A stretch of DNA of 64,000 nucleotides. It comes from CANKJK01 sp040081715. GTDB lineage: Bacteria > Acidobacteriota > Vicinamibacteria > Vicinamibacterales > UBA2999. The stretch spans positions 1 to 64,000 of the forward strand of contig JBEBFY010000007.1 in the NCBI GenBank assembly GCA_040081715.1, read 5' to 3'. Under the pieces are notes generated by a model. The model searched no databases. It was not told the origin of the DNA and worked only from the letters and a program-made list of their open reading frames with translations. The translations under genes were made by a program, and so were the position numbers. Shown piece after piece: positions 25,001 to 33,553 of the stretch (position 1 is the stretch's first letter; every line of letters starts with the position of its first letter).

Positions 25001-25854
25001 TGGCCTTCATCGAGCTCACCGGGCTGGCCAAGAGCTTTGGCCCTCGTGCGGTGCTCCACGACGTCAACCTATCGGTGGAGCAGGGGGAGTTTGTCGCCAT
25101 TGTCGGCAGCATGGGCTGCGGCAAGTCGACGCTGCTCAGCCTGGCCGCCGGACTCACGCGGCCCGACGCCGGGCAGGTGAGGATCGACGGCGTGTCCTTG
25201 ACGGGCATCCGGCCGGACGTCTCGATCGTGTTTCAGAACTATTCGCTCCTGCCCTGGTTTTCGGCGCTGGAGAACGTGCGGCTGGGCGTGCAGGCGGCCC
25301 GGCCGGACTGGACGAAGGAGCAGCAGCGAGCGCACGCGACGGTCTATCTGGACAAAGTGGGTCTGGGAAACGCCCTGCACCGCCGGCCCGGGCAGCTCTC
25401 TGGCGGCATGCGCCAGCGCGTGGCGATTGCCCGAGCCTTCGCGACCGAGCCGGAGATCCTGTTCCTCGACGAGCCGTTCGGCGCCCTTGACGCGCTCACG
25501 CGGGGATCGTTGCAGCAGGAACTGGCGCGCATGTGTTCCTCGCGGGAGAAACCGGTGACGGTCGTCATGATCAGCAACAACGTGGAGGAAGCGCTGCTGC
25601 TGGCGGATCGGATCATCCCGATGACGCGCGGCCCGAAGGCTACGCTGAATGCCGGCGTGGCCGTGCCCCTGCCCAGGCCGCGGGATCTGTCGCAGTTGGT
25701 GCACGACGAGGCGGCCGAGCGGGTTCGCGCCGACGTGGTGCAGGCGCTGACGGGCGCCAATGGCCGGGCCGGCCTCGGCCGCGGCTCCCGGGAACGGACT
25801 GGCGTAGCCGCCGGACAGCCGGCCATGCTGGCCAGGGCCATGGAGGGGGAGTAA
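25000..25854 (+). CDS. Nitrate ABC transporter ATP-binding protein 1
   Basis: 284 residues. Walker A GSMGCGKST, Q-loop (VFQNYSLLPW), signature LSGGMRQR and Walker B ILFLDEPFGALD are all intact. It belongs to the NrtC/NrtD/SsuB family. A C-terminal extension of about 40 residues rich in Gly, Arg and Ala follows the ATPase core; it is not the NrtA-like regulatory domain of cyanobacterial NrtC. It overlaps the permease stop by 1 nt. Confidence 0.88.
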   Translation: MAFIELTGLAKSFGPRAVLHDVNLSVEQGEFVAIVGSMGCGKSTLLSLAAGLTRPDAGQVRIDGVSLTGIRPDVSIVFQNYSLLPWFSALENVRLGVQAARPDWTKEQQRAHATVYLDKVGLGNALHRRPGQLSGGMRQRVAIARAFATEPEILFLDEPFGALDALTRGSLQQELARMCSSREKPVTVVMISNNVEEALLLADRIIPMTRGPKATLNAGVAVPLPRPRDLSQLVHDEAAERVRADVVQALTGANGRAGLGRGSRERTGVAAGQPAMLARAMEGE

Positions 25855-26678
25855 TGTTCGCGCCGTTGGAACTCTCGGGGTTAACCAAGACCTTCTTCAC
25901 GGCCGGCGGTCCGGTGACCGCTGTCAAGGACGTCAATGCACACGTGCAGGAGGGCGAGTTCGTGTGCCTCCTCGGACACTCCGGATGTGGAAAGTCCACG
26001 GTGCTGTCGATGATCGCGGGCCTGGAGCGCGCCACGCTCGGTGGCGTGATCATCGAGGGGACCGAAATCGACGGACCCGGGCCGGAGCGATCCGTCGTGT
26101 TCCAGTCGCCGAGCCTGCTGCCATGGCTGACCGCCAGGCAGAACGTGCGGCTTGCCGTGGACCGGGCCTGCGGGAGCAAGAGCCGGGGGGAACGCGCGGA
26201 ACTGGTGGAACGCTACCTGGACCTGCTCGGCATCGGCGACGTGGCCGAACAGCGCCCGGCCGAACTCTCCCTGGGCACGCAGCAGTGCGTGTCGCTGGCG
26301 CGGGCGATGGCGGTGCAGCCGAAGTTCCTGCTGCTGGACGAGCCCTTCTCGATGCTGGACTCGATGACCCGCTTCGAGCTGCAGGACCTGCTGGTGCAGG
26401 TGTGGGACGAGGAGCCGAACCGGATCGTGGTAATGGTGACCCACGACATCGACGAGGCCCTGTATCTGGCCGACCGGCTGCTCCTGATGACCGACGGGCC
26501 GGCCGCGCGCATCGGCGATGTCTACAATGTGCCCTTTCCGCGGCCTCGCCGGCGTGCGGCCGTGCTGGGCCATCCCGAGTACCACGCCAGTCGGGAGTAT
26601 GTGCTGGAGTTCCTGGACCACCACGCGCATCAGAGCCGCACCTCGGCGCCAATGCCCGGGGAATCAAGCGTGGCGTAG
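25854..26678 (+). CDS. Nitrate ABC transporter ATP-binding protein 2
   Basis: 274 residues. Walker A GHSGCGKST, Q-loop FQSPSLLPW and Walker B FLLLDEPFSMLD are present. The signature motif is degenerate: LSLGTQQ replaces LSGGxxQ. The partner ATPase at 25000 has a canonical signature, so the dimer probably has one consensus and one impaired ATP site, as in several asymmetric ABC importers. The start at ATG 25854 shares its A with the previous stop (TAATG). Confidence 0.86.
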   Translation: MFAPLELSGLTKTFFTAGGPVTAVKDVNAHVQEGEFVCLLGHSGCGKSTVLSMIAGLERATLGGVIIEGTEIDGPGPERSVVFQSPSLLPWLTARQNVRLAVDRACGSKSRGERAELVERYLDLLGIGDVAEQRPAELSLGTQQCVSLARAMAVQPKFLLLDEPFSMLDSMTRFELQDLLVQVWDEEPNRIVVMVTHDIDEALYLADRLLLMTDGPAARIGDVYNVPFPRPRRRAAVLGHPEYHASREYVLEFLDHHAHQSRTSAPMPGESSVA

Positions 26679-26719
26679 AAGGGGCAGATAGCGGCGGCAG
26701 CGGGTGAGGGAAGCGCCGA

Positions 26720-26738
26720 GCCGGGCATGACGCCCGGC
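26720..26738. terminator. Terminator-like hairpin after the nitrate transporter operon
   Basis: Perfect 7-bp stem GCCGGGC/GCCCGGC with loop ATGAC, between the convergent stops at 26678 and 26764. Confidence 0.65.
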
Positions 26739-26763
26739 CCTGCGGTCGTGAAGGGCGCTGAGG

Positions 26764-27426
26764 CTAGTTCGCCGCGAAGCAGTAGAAGTGGCCGTTGCCA
26801 CCCGTCGCAATGAGGTTCTGCTGGCTGCAGCCCTTACTCGGGTGCGCGGCATTCCAGGACGTATTGCCGCCGCCCGTGCGGTCGAAGTGGCCGAGCTGCG
26901 CGGTGCCGTCCGCGTTGCTCGTCCAGTTCTTGCACGTTTTGTCCTGGCCGGCCGGGAACGCCGTGCCGTCGGGTTGCGAGCCCGTCAGGATGTCGTGCTG
27001 GTTGGGCGTGTCGCCAGCCCCCTTCATGTTCTCGCCCTTCTCATTCAGCACCGTCGTGCGGCTCAGGTTGTTGCCGAGCCTGGCCTGGTCGAGCGTGTCG
27101 CCGTGCAGCTGTGCAACGTTGTCGGCGATCTTGGCGCCCTTGGCGTTGTACCAGGGGCCGCTGCCGATCCGGTCGCGAGCGTTGATGGCGGCCTTGCCTC
27201 CTTCGGCCTGCTGGCTCAGGTAGGCGCGAAAGGTCTTCGTGCTGCCAGCCGCGGCGGCCAGTGTCTGGCAGTGCTTGTCCGCGCCTTCGATGCCGCCCAG
27301 CTTGGCGCCGTCACCCGGGCCTGCGCTGGTCACAAAGAAGCTCATGGGCTGTGGCGGAGTCTGTGCGATCGCCGTCGATGCCGCTGTCGCCAACAGCACG
27401 GCTGCGAGTACCGCGTGCGTTCTCAT
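26764..27426 (-). CDS. Secreted lectin-like (endostatin-like fold, DUF1554-type) protein
   Basis: 220 residues. Signal peptide MRTHAVLAAVLLATAASTAIA. The mature domain contains GGIEGADKHCQTLAAAAG, FRAYLSQQ, the block PNQHDILTGSQPDG, CKNWTSNADG and a terminal FYCFAAN. This pattern, including paired Cys, is typical of exported lectin-like/endostatin-like proteins first noted in Leptospira. Binding partner unknown. The start is fixed by AAGGAGAG about 8 nt upstream of ATG 27426. Confidence 0.65.
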   Translation of the reverse strand: MRTHAVLAAVLLATAASTAIAQTPPQPMSFFVTSAGPGDGAKLGGIEGADKHCQTLAAAAGSTKTFRAYLSQQAEGGKAAINARDRIGSGPWYNAKGAKIADNVAQLHGDTLDQARLGNNLSRTTVLNEKGENMKGAGDTPNQHDILTGSQPDGTAFPAGQDKTCKNWTSNADGTAQLGHFDRTGGGNTSWNAAHPSKGCSQQNLIATGGNGHFYCFAAN

Positions 27427-27529
27427 AGTGCGTCTCTCTCCTTGGAAAGAAGATTCAGGTCGCTGCCCGGCAGGGCGTTGCCGTGGACGGTACCACAACC
27501 ATTGGGCCGCGTGCAGTCCAGACAGGTTC

Positions 27530-27535
27530 TATACT
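27530..27535 (+). promoter_or_regulatory. TATACT -10-like element before the threonine dehydratase gene
   Basis: TATACT ends 10 nt before the ATG. No good -35 at 17 nt and no Shine-Dalgarno were seen. This would give a very short or leaderless transcript. Confidence 0.35.
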
Positions 27536-27545
27536 CGGTCGCGCC

Positions 27546-28751
27546 ATGGCCGTGACCTTCGCCGACGTGAGCCGTGCCGCCGCTACCCTGGCCGGCCATA
27601 TTCTGAACACGCCGCTGCTGCATTCGCGGACGTTGTCGCGGCTGACGGGAGCGGAGATCTTTCTCAAGTTCGAGAACCACCAGTTTACGGCGTCATTCAA
27701 GGAGCGGGGGGCGCTCAATCGGCTGCTGGCGTTGACCGACGCCGAGCGCCGCAACGGCGTGGTGGCTGCCTCGGCCGGCAATCACGCGCAGGCCGTGGCG
27801 TACCACAGCCAGCGCCTCGGCATTCCCGCCACCATCGTCATGCCGCGGTTCACCCCGGGAGTCAAGGTCGAGCACACCCGCGAGTACGGCGCGGAGGTCA
27901 TCCTCCACGGCGAGATGTTCGACGATGCCAAGCGTCACGCGCGCGGGCTGGTGGAGGCGCGCGGGCTCACGTGGGTCGACCCCTACGACGACGCGCTGGT
28001 CATCGCGGGGCAGGGCACCGTGGCGTTGGAGATGCTGGCGACCGCGCCCACCCTCGACATGCTCGTGGTGCCCATTGGCGGAGGAGGCTTGATCTCCGGC
28101 ATGGCCGTCGCCGCAGCCACGCTGGCCCCCGGAGTGGACATGGTTGGCGTGCAGACGACCCGTTTCCCCTCCATGCACGCCGCGCTGGAGGGCCGGCCGG
28201 TGGAGTGGGGGCCCGGAACGATTGCCGACGGCATCGCCGTCAAGCAGCCCGGCACGCTCACGCTGCCCATTGTCCGGGCGCACGTTCGGGACATCGTGCT
28301 GGTGGACGAGCACGAGATCGAGCGTGCGATTCTGCTCCTGCACGAGGTCGAGAAGACTGTGGTGGAGGGCGCCGGCGCCGCGGGCCTGGCCGCCGTGCTG
28401 GCGCAACCGGACCGCTTCAAGGGACGGCGCCTTGGCGTGGTGCTGAGCGGTGGAAACATCGACCCACTCGTGATGGCGGGCATCATCGAACGCGGACTGG
28501 TTCGCACCGGCCGGCTCACGCGGCTGACCGTGGAACTGAAGGATCGCCCAGGGGGGCTCGCGCAGTTGACCGCGTGCCTGGCCGAGATGGAGGCCAACGT
28601 GCAGGAAATCGTCCACCAACGGACGTTCTCGCGCTTGCCGGTGCAGGTTGTTGCCGTGGACGTGGTGCTGGAAACGCGCGGGCCAGAGCACGCCGAGGCG
28701 ATTGTGGCGCGGCTCGAGGCGCTGGGCATGCACGCCAGACGGCGCGATTAG
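27546..28751 (+). CDS. ilvA: Threonine ammonia-lyase (threonine dehydratase)
   Basis: 401 residues. A fold-type II PLP enzyme: the PLP lysine lies in FENHQFTASFKERGA, the Ser/Asn-rich loop in ASAGNHAQAVAY, and the Gly loop in PIGGGGLISGMAV. The C-terminal ACT domain (about 325-400, RLTVELKDRPGGLAQLTACL) is the shorter, single-ACT form. It deaminates threonine to 2-oxobutanoate for isoleucine synthesis or threonine catabolism. The start at ATG 27546 has no ribosome site. It stands as a single gene, divergent from the lectin-like gene and convergent with the SRPBCC gene. Confidence 0.92.
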   Translation: MAVTFADVSRAAATLAGHILNTPLLHSRTLSRLTGAEIFLKFENHQFTASFKERGALNRLLALTDAERRNGVVAASAGNHAQAVAYHSQRLGIPATIVMPRFTPGVKVEHTREYGAEVILHGEMFDDAKRHARGLVEARGLTWVDPYDDALVIAGQGTVALEMLATAPTLDMLVVPIGGGGLISGMAVAAATLAPGVDMVGVQTTRFPSMHAALEGRPVEWGPGTIADGIAVKQPGTLTLPIVRAHVRDIVLVDEHEIERAILLLHEVEKTVVEGAGAAGLAAVLAQPDRFKGRRLGVVLSGGNIDPLVMAGIIERGLVRTGRLTRLTVELKDRPGGLAQLTACLAEMEANVQEIVHQRTFSRLPVQVVAVDVVLETRGPEHAEAIVARLEALGMHARRRD

Positions 28752-28771
28752 CAGATCCCGGGAAGGTCCGA

Positions 28772-28798
28772 GCCCGATCCTCGCGTGGAGGACCGGGC
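28772..28798. terminator. Terminator-like hairpin after the threonine dehydratase gene
   Basis: Arms GCCCGATCCTC and GAGGACCGGGC (one A/C mismatch) around loop GCGTG, between the convergent stops at 28751 and 28813. Confidence 0.65.
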
Positions 28799-28812
28799 CC
28801 GTCGAGGCAGTG

Positions 28813-29388
28813 CTAGCGGGCGGCCGGAGTGGGTGCGGCCGGCTTGGCCGGGGGTGGAGGCAACGTGCCGCCCTCGGCGAGGATCTTCATGTTCTCAAGC
28901 GCCCTGGTGAAGGTGGCAATCTTGCCGGCGCGGTCCTTGTCCTTCGCCGCCTGGTCCGGGAGCATCGAGTTGTCGAAGAAGAGCGTGTAGACGAGCTTCG
29001 ACGTGGTGGCCGTGAGCGGCCGCGCCTCGAGGGTGCCGTGGTACAGGTTGTACGGGCGGCCTTCCCGCGGTGCCTGTGTGTAGGTGTAGGAGAGCGCGGT
29101 CTTGCCCACCATGATCTCGGTAGCCACTGAGCGCACCGCGCCGATCTCGTCCTCCTTGCCGCTCAGGATGGTGCACGCCAGCGGGAACCAGTCCTTGATG
29201 TCGCAGTACTTGCCGATGCGTGCCCACACGTCGGCCGCTGACTTATTGACGGTGACCTCCATCGGGATGGTGACGTAGGTCGGGTTGGCGACGACCACGC
29301 TGGCCGGCGGCGTCTGCGCGCGGGCCGGCGCCGCCAGGCACGCGAAGGCGAGAAGTAGACCTGCGGTTGCGATGTGAGTTGCGCGCAC
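28813..29388 (-). CDS. Exported SRPBCC (polyketide-cyclase-like) protein
   Basis: 191 residues. The start is GTG 29388: GGAGG lies 4-5 nt upstream and the product begins with a signal peptide (THIATAGLLLAFACLAAPARAQ). The mature domain resembles the START/Bet v1-like SRPBCC fold (VTVNKSAADVWARIGKYCDIKDW, the usual opening) and ends in a Pro/Ala-rich tail. Such proteins bind hydrophobic ligands; no enzymatic residue can be assigned. An upstream extension to 29619 is open but overlaps the tRNA-Arg gene and is not credible. Confidence 0.75.
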   Translation of the reverse strand: MRATHIATAGLLLAFACLAAPARAQTPPASVVVANPTYVTIPMEVTVNKSAADVWARIGKYCDIKDWFPLACTILSGKEDEIGAVRSVATEIMVGKTALSYTYTQAPREGRPYNLYHGTLEARPLTATTSKLVYTLFFDNSMLPDQAAKDKDRAGKIATFTRALENMKILAEGGTLPPPPAKPAAPTPAAR

Positions 29389-29569
29389 TGAGCCTCCTGA
29401 GCGGGAACCGCGAGCCATGGCGGCTCCGGCGACGGTGCATTGTCCTGCACCCCGCACCCCCGGGCAAGGAGGGTGGGCCACCTGGAGCTGAAGCCTTGCG
29501 TGAGCGCATCGATGCGTCGGGGAACACGTCAGGGAGGTGGTGCGCGAGGGCCTGTCAGTCGTGCGGAGA

Positions 29570-29646
29570 TGGTGCGCCCGGCAGGAGTCGAACCTGCGAC
29601 CTTTGGCTTCGGAGACCAACGCTCTATCCAGCTGAGCTACGGGCGC
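29570..29646 (-). tRNA. tRNA-Arg (CCG)
   Basis: Acceptor GCGCCCG/CGGGCGC. The anticodon stem is TTGGT/GCCAA with loop CTCCGAA, anticodon CCG. T arm GCAGG-TTCGACT-CCTGC. CCA is encoded. Confidence 0.95.
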
Positions 29647-29671
29647 GTGCGGTGTGCGGTGTGCGGTGTGC
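29647..29671. repeat. Short 7-bp tandem repeat next to tRNA-Arg(CCG)
   Basis: The unit GTGCGGT is repeated three times and followed by GTGC, directly against the 5-prime end of the tRNA gene. Confidence 0.6.
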
Positions 29672-29676
29672 CCCGA

Positions 29677-29823
29677 CTTCGCTTGGGACTCGCCCCTCGA
29701 CTTCGCTCGGGACTTCGGGCCACCCCAAATGGTGCGCCCGGCCCCTCACTTCGCTCGGGACTTCGGGCCACCCCAAATGGTGCGCCCGGCCCCTCACTTC
29801 GTTCGGGACTCGGGCCACCCCAT

Positions 29824-29840
<17 letters not shown>
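29677..29840. repeat. 48-bp tandem repeats between two tRNA-Arg genes
   Basis: Units begin CTTCGCTCGGGACTTCGGGC at 29701, 29749 and 29797 (exactly 48 bp apart); a shorter partial unit begins at 29677. The first two full units are identical. The third differs slightly and runs into the 3-prime end of tRNA-Arg(TCG). Every unit contains TGGTGCGCCCGGC, the complement of the 3-prime end shared by both tRNA-Arg genes. A related 28-nt stretch occurs at 40366-40393. Confidence 0.85.
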
Positions 29841-29900
<60 letters not shown>

Positions 29901-30035
29901 ACGGATTGCGATGATAACACGCGTCCGGAGCGCCATTCCGCCTCGACGATTTCGGCATGGTCAGGTGGGACATGGTGACCTCTTCGGCAATATTCCGAAG
30001 CGGCAGATCGTCGGCGAGGTTAGGATCGGCGTGTG

Positions 30036-30719
30036 ATGAAGCTCACTCGCTGGAGTGCCGGAGCGGCCATCGCCCTGGTCCTGCTGGCCTATGGCGCCGT
30101 TCGCGCCCAGGACGAGGGCACGCACCCCGTCAGCGGGCGCCACTACGCCAACACCATGAGCGCGGCCGGGGCACCATGGCTCGACCGCTCCGAGCGCGAG
30201 GATGAAGAGGCGCCGAAGAAGGCGATTGGGCTGCTCGGGCTGAAGCCGGGCGAGGTGGTGGCCGATGTGGGCGCCGGCTCAGGCTACTTCACGTTGAAGA
30301 TCGCCGACATCGTGGGCCCGACGGGCCGCGTGTACGCCAGCGACATCCAGCAGGAGATGCTGGACATCATCAAGGCCAAGATGGGCAGTGCGCCGTTGAA
30401 GAACGTCACGCTCGTGCTGGGCGAGGACGACAACCCGAAGCTGCCCGCGGGTGAGATCGACACGGTGCTGATGGTGGACGTGTACCACGAACTGCACAGG
30501 CCCCAGGCCGTTCTGAAGAACATCAGGGCGGCCCTCAAGCCCGGCGGCCGACTGGTGCTGGTGGAGTACCGCGAAGAGGATCCGAACGTGCCGATCCAGC
30601 GGTTGCACAAGATGTCCGTGAAGACCGCCAAACTCGAGGTGGAGCACGAAGGCTTCACGCTCTCGAAAGTCGTCAGCGACCTGCCCTGGCAGCACCTGCT
30701 GGTGTTCACGAAGCAGTAA
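30036..30719 (+). CDS. Exported class I SAM-dependent methyltransferase
   Basis: 227 residues. Signal peptide (about 1-23, ending YGAVRAQ). A Rossmann-type methyltransferase follows, with motif I VADVGAGSGYFTLKIA, an acidic motif II (VYASDIQQEML), DTVLMVDVYHEL and LKPGGRLVLVEYREED. A signal peptide on a SAM-dependent enzyme is odd because SAM is cytoplasmic, yet this subfamily is common in Acidobacteriota and similar phyla. Substrate unknown. The GTG directly before (30033) is an equivalent start. Confidence 0.78.
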   Translation: MKLTRWSAGAAIALVLLAYGAVRAQDEGTHPVSGRHYANTMSAAGAPWLDRSEREDEEAPKKAIGLLGLKPGEVVADVGAGSGYFTLKIADIVGPTGRVYASDIQQEMLDIIKAKMGSAPLKNVTLVLGEDDNPKLPAGEIDTVLMVDVYHELHRPQAVLKNIRAALKPGGRLVLVEYREEDPNVPIQRLHKMSVKTAKLEVEHEGFTLSKVVSDLPWQHLLVFTKQ

Positions 30720-31419
30720 CGGCCGGCGCCCGGCGGGGGAGTGGCTCCTCGATGTAGAGGGTGCGCCCGTTTCTGACCACCGCCGTGGCGAACGTGACCG
30801 CGAGCCCCACCGTGCCGGCGGCCGCAGCCAGGTCGAACCACAGGAACTGCCCGACGCCGGGAACCGTGGCCCACGGGGCAGCGGACGCCTTCATGGTGGC
30901 CAGCGCGAGCAATATCCGCAACTCGGTCGGGCCGCAGCCCATGAACGACATGCGGAAGACGCCCGTTGCGTGGGTCGCGAGGTAGGTCTCCGCGGAGACC
31001 AGCAGGTAGCCCCCCAGCAGCGCGCAGGCGGCCAGTGGCGAGATGAGCCCAGAGGCACCCGCTCCGATCAGCAGCAGGGTCGTGCCTGCCAGGTCGATGG
31101 CGTGGTCCACGTAGTAGCCGTAGCGTGGCCGTTGCTGGCTGCGTACGCGGGCGAGCGTGCCGTCGAGGCTGTCGCCGAACCAGTTGACGGCCAGCGACGC
31201 CACAACCCCCAGCGCCGCCCAGGGTGTGGCCGGGATCAACGCGAAGGACACACCGGCTCCGGCCATCGCGACCAGCGCCAGCAACGTGAGGTGATCCGAG
31301 GAGACGCCCCCCGGCAGCCGGGGGGCGATCCAGAGCAGGGTGCGTCGCTCCAGATGCGAGAGCAGTCCCGTGTTGATCCGCTGATGGTCTGCCGCGTGCC
31401 TCGTGTCCGTGCCAGTCAT
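30706..31419 (-). CDS. CDP-alcohol phosphatidyltransferase family membrane protein
   Basis: 237 residues with about six membrane helices. The family signature is present: DSLDGTLAR, nine residues, then GYYVDHAID, the D..DG..AR...G...D...D active site. Members transfer a phospho-alcohol from a CDP-activated donor, for example in phospholipid synthesis; the acceptor is not predictable. The start at ATG 31419 has GGAGG about 8 nt upstream. Its 3-prime end overlaps the methyltransferase gene by 14 nt, tail to tail. Confidence 0.82.
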   Translation of the reverse strand: MTGTDTRHAADHQRINTGLLSHLERRTLLWIAPRLPGGVSSDHLTLLALVAMAGAGVSFALIPATPWAALGVVASLAVNWFGDSLDGTLARVRSQQRPRYGYYVDHAIDLAGTTLLLIGAGASGLISPLAACALLGGYLLVSAETYLATHATGVFRMSFMGCGPTELRILLALATMKASAAPWATVPGVGQFLWFDLAAAAGTVGLAVTFATAVVRNGRTLYIEEPLPRRAPAVTAS

Positions 31420-31464
31420 AGGTGACCCTCCACCCATGCATGCGCAGACGGACGCCGGATCGGC

Positions 31465-32949
31465 TCAGGCGCCGTTCGTGGTGCCCTCGGGACTGGCAAA
31501 CGTGGCCGCCTCTGTTGCCGGTTCAACGACGAAACGGACGACGCCGATGGCGACGCCGAGCGCCATGATGAGCAACCCCGGGAGCGGCTTCAGGCCAGCC
31601 AGCCTCAGACCGTCCAGCACGAGCGCGCCGGCAATCAGGAGATCGACACCGAGCGTCGGCAGCCGGGTTCGCCGGAGTGCATCGGCGAGCCCGTCGGGTG
31701 CCTGGCTGTGCATGAACAGCACGTGCCCGCGCAGGATGGTGCCGGCGGTGGCAGCGATGCCCACCATCAGGAAGAGGAGGCCGGCCAGACCTGGCTGCCA
31801 TTCCTTCACCTGCCAGGTGACAGCCGAGGCGATGGCATAGAGCGCAATGACCACGGCGTGGTGCGTGCGCCACCAGGTCGTGAGCCGGCCTGAAGCGGCG
31901 GGCGGCGCACTGCCGTCGAGGGCGGCGAGCAACGCGCGCGCCGAAGCAAAGCGGTCTGCGGGCAACCTGGTCATTGCCCGCCCAATCGCGCTGGCCAGAT
32001 GTACGGGGAGTGCCGGCCGCTGGACGCCCAGCGGTACCACCACGCCGTCGACAATGCGGGCGATCGTGCTGAGTGGCGACACCGCATGAAAGGGATGGAT
32101 CCCGGTGGCGAATTCGTAGAGGAGGACACCCAGGCTGAAGAGATCGCTGCGCGCATCGGCGGTGCTGCCCGTGAGCCGTTCGGGTGCCATGTAGGCCGGC
32201 GTGCCGAAGATGGCGGCTGGCTGGGTGAACTGCTGGGCGGTACCGGGCGACGCGTCGTCGTGCCTGGCGAGGCCGAAGTCGATGATCTTGAACCGGCCGT
32301 CGCCTGTGCGCATGACGTTGTCTGGCTTCAGATCCCGGTGCAGCACACCCCGTTCGTGCGCATGGGCCAGCGCATCGGCGAGTTGCCACGCGGCCTCGCG
32401 CACGGTCTCGGGACTCGGCACGGGGCCGGCATCGATCGCACGCCGCAGCGACAGACCGTCGACGTACTCCGACACGATGAAGACGCTGTCACCCACTTCC
32501 TCGAGGGCGTACACCGTGCAGATACCCGGGTGAGAGAGCGCGCCGGCCGCGCGTGCCTCGCGACGCAAGCGCTCGCGCTCCCCTGGCGCCGACGTCAGTT
32601 CCGGTGCGATGGCCTTGAGCGCCACCAGGCGATTGAGCCGTTCGTCCCGCGCCAGGTAGACGCGCCCCATACCTCCCCGCGCCAGTTCGCGTTCCACGAT
32701 GTAGGTGTTGACGCGGTCACCCGGGGCAAGGGGAGCGTCGTCGGCCAGCCCGGCCAGCAACTGGCTGGATGCCTCATCCGAGAGAAACCCGCCGGCCTGC
32801 CCGTGGCAGCGCCATAGATCGGTGACTTCGGCCCGCACATCCGGGGCGATGTCCGGCCGGGCTGCAAGCCACTGGTCGATGTCTACGGGAACATCGTCAA
32901 CGGCCTGCTCGAACAGATCCCGGACCGCCTGCCAGCGCTGGCGGTTCAA
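31465..32949 (-). CDS. Membrane Ser/Thr protein kinase
   Basis: 494 residues. An N-terminal helical region (about 1-75) is followed by a Hanks-type kinase domain (about 80-345): Gly loop ARGGMGRVY, VALKAI lysine, catalytic HRDLKPDN, IIDFGLA and the APE-like MAPERL. About four membrane segments follow (380-480). Unlike many bacterial kinases it has no large extracytoplasmic sensor domain. The start at ATG 32949 overlaps the sigma factor stop as ATGA; this sigma/kinase pairing is characteristic of Acidobacteriota and Planctomycetes. Confidence 0.88.
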   Translation of the reverse strand: MNRQRWQAVRDLFEQAVDDVPVDIDQWLAARPDIAPDVRAEVTDLWRCHGQAGGFLSDEASSQLLAGLADDAPLAPGDRVNTYIVERELARGGMGRVYLARDERLNRLVALKAIAPELTSAPGERERLRREARAAGALSHPGICTVYALEEVGDSVFIVSEYVDGLSLRRAIDAGPVPSPETVREAAWQLADALAHAHERGVLHRDLKPDNVMRTGDGRFKIIDFGLARHDDASPGTAQQFTQPAAIFGTPAYMAPERLTGSTADARSDLFSLGVLLYEFATGIHPFHAVSPLSTIARIVDGVVVPLGVQRPALPVHLASAIGRAMTRLPADRFASARALLAALDGSAPPAASGRLTTWWRTHHAVVIALYAIASAVTWQVKEWQPGLAGLLFLMVGIAATAGTILRGHVLFMHSQAPDGLADALRRTRLPTLGVDLLIAGALVLDGLRLAGLKPLPGLLIMALGVAIGVVRFVVEPATEAATFASPEGTTNGA

Positions 32950-33476
32950 CGGGCCGCCCCGTCCAGCTCACGAAAGAGCCAGGCCCGCGCCAATGCCCAT
33001 CGCCGCTTGACCGTCGCCGGCGACAGGCCCAGCGCCTCCGCCGTCTCCTCGATGCTCATACCGGAGAAGTAGCGGAGCTCCACGATGCGCGCCTGCTCGG
33101 GGTCCATGACCTCCAGCCGTGCCAGGGCCTCATCCAGCGCCGGCAGCATGTCGTCGGCGGCAGGGGCGGCCACAAGGGCAAGGCTGATCGAGGCCCGGTC
33201 GAGGCCGGCCCACCGCTTCTGTGCGCCGCGGGCGCGCGCCCGCTCCACGAGGATCTGCCGCATGGCGCGGGCGGCGATGCCCACGAAGTGCTGCCGGTTG
33301 GTCCACGGCCGGTCAGGCCCCGCCAGTCGCAGATACATTTCGTGCACGAGGCCCGTGGCCTGGAGCGTCTGGCCCGGCCGCTCCCGGCGCAGATAGCCGC
33401 CGGCCAGCTTGCGCAGCTCGCCGTAAACCTCCACAGCCAGCTGGTCGACATCGGATTGTTCGGGAGGGGTGGTCAC
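32946..33476 (-). CDS. ECF-type RNA polymerase sigma factor
   Basis: 176 residues from GTG 33476; ATG 33524 is an alternative. It contains sigma region 2 (VYGELRKLAGGYLRRERPG, TGLVHEMYLRLAG) and region 4 (ELRYFSGMSIEETAEALGLS, PATVKRRWALARAWL). It belongs to the ECF branch usually encoded next to a Ser/Thr kinase. No anti-sigma factor is present; the coupled kinase is the likely regulator. Neither start has a good ribosome site. Confidence 0.85.
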   Translation of the reverse strand: MTTPPEQSDVDQLAVEVYGELRKLAGGYLRRERPGQTLQATGLVHEMYLRLAGPDRPWTNRQHFVGIAARAMRQILVERARARGAQKRWAGLDRASISLALVAAPAADDMLPALDEALARLEVMDPEQARIVELRYFSGMSIEETAEALGLSPATVKRRWALARAWLFRELDGAAR

Positions 33477-33553
33477 CGGAGGGAATTGTAGCGGCGTGAG
33501 CCGGTTTGGCGGCCGTCTGCGCATGACGGGGTGAGGAGGTTCGCGGGGAGAGC

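Noticed and set aside
28813..29619. Extended SRPBCC protein reaching 29619
   Set aside because: The extension overlaps tRNA-Arg(CCG), while GTG 29388 has a ribosome site and signal peptide.
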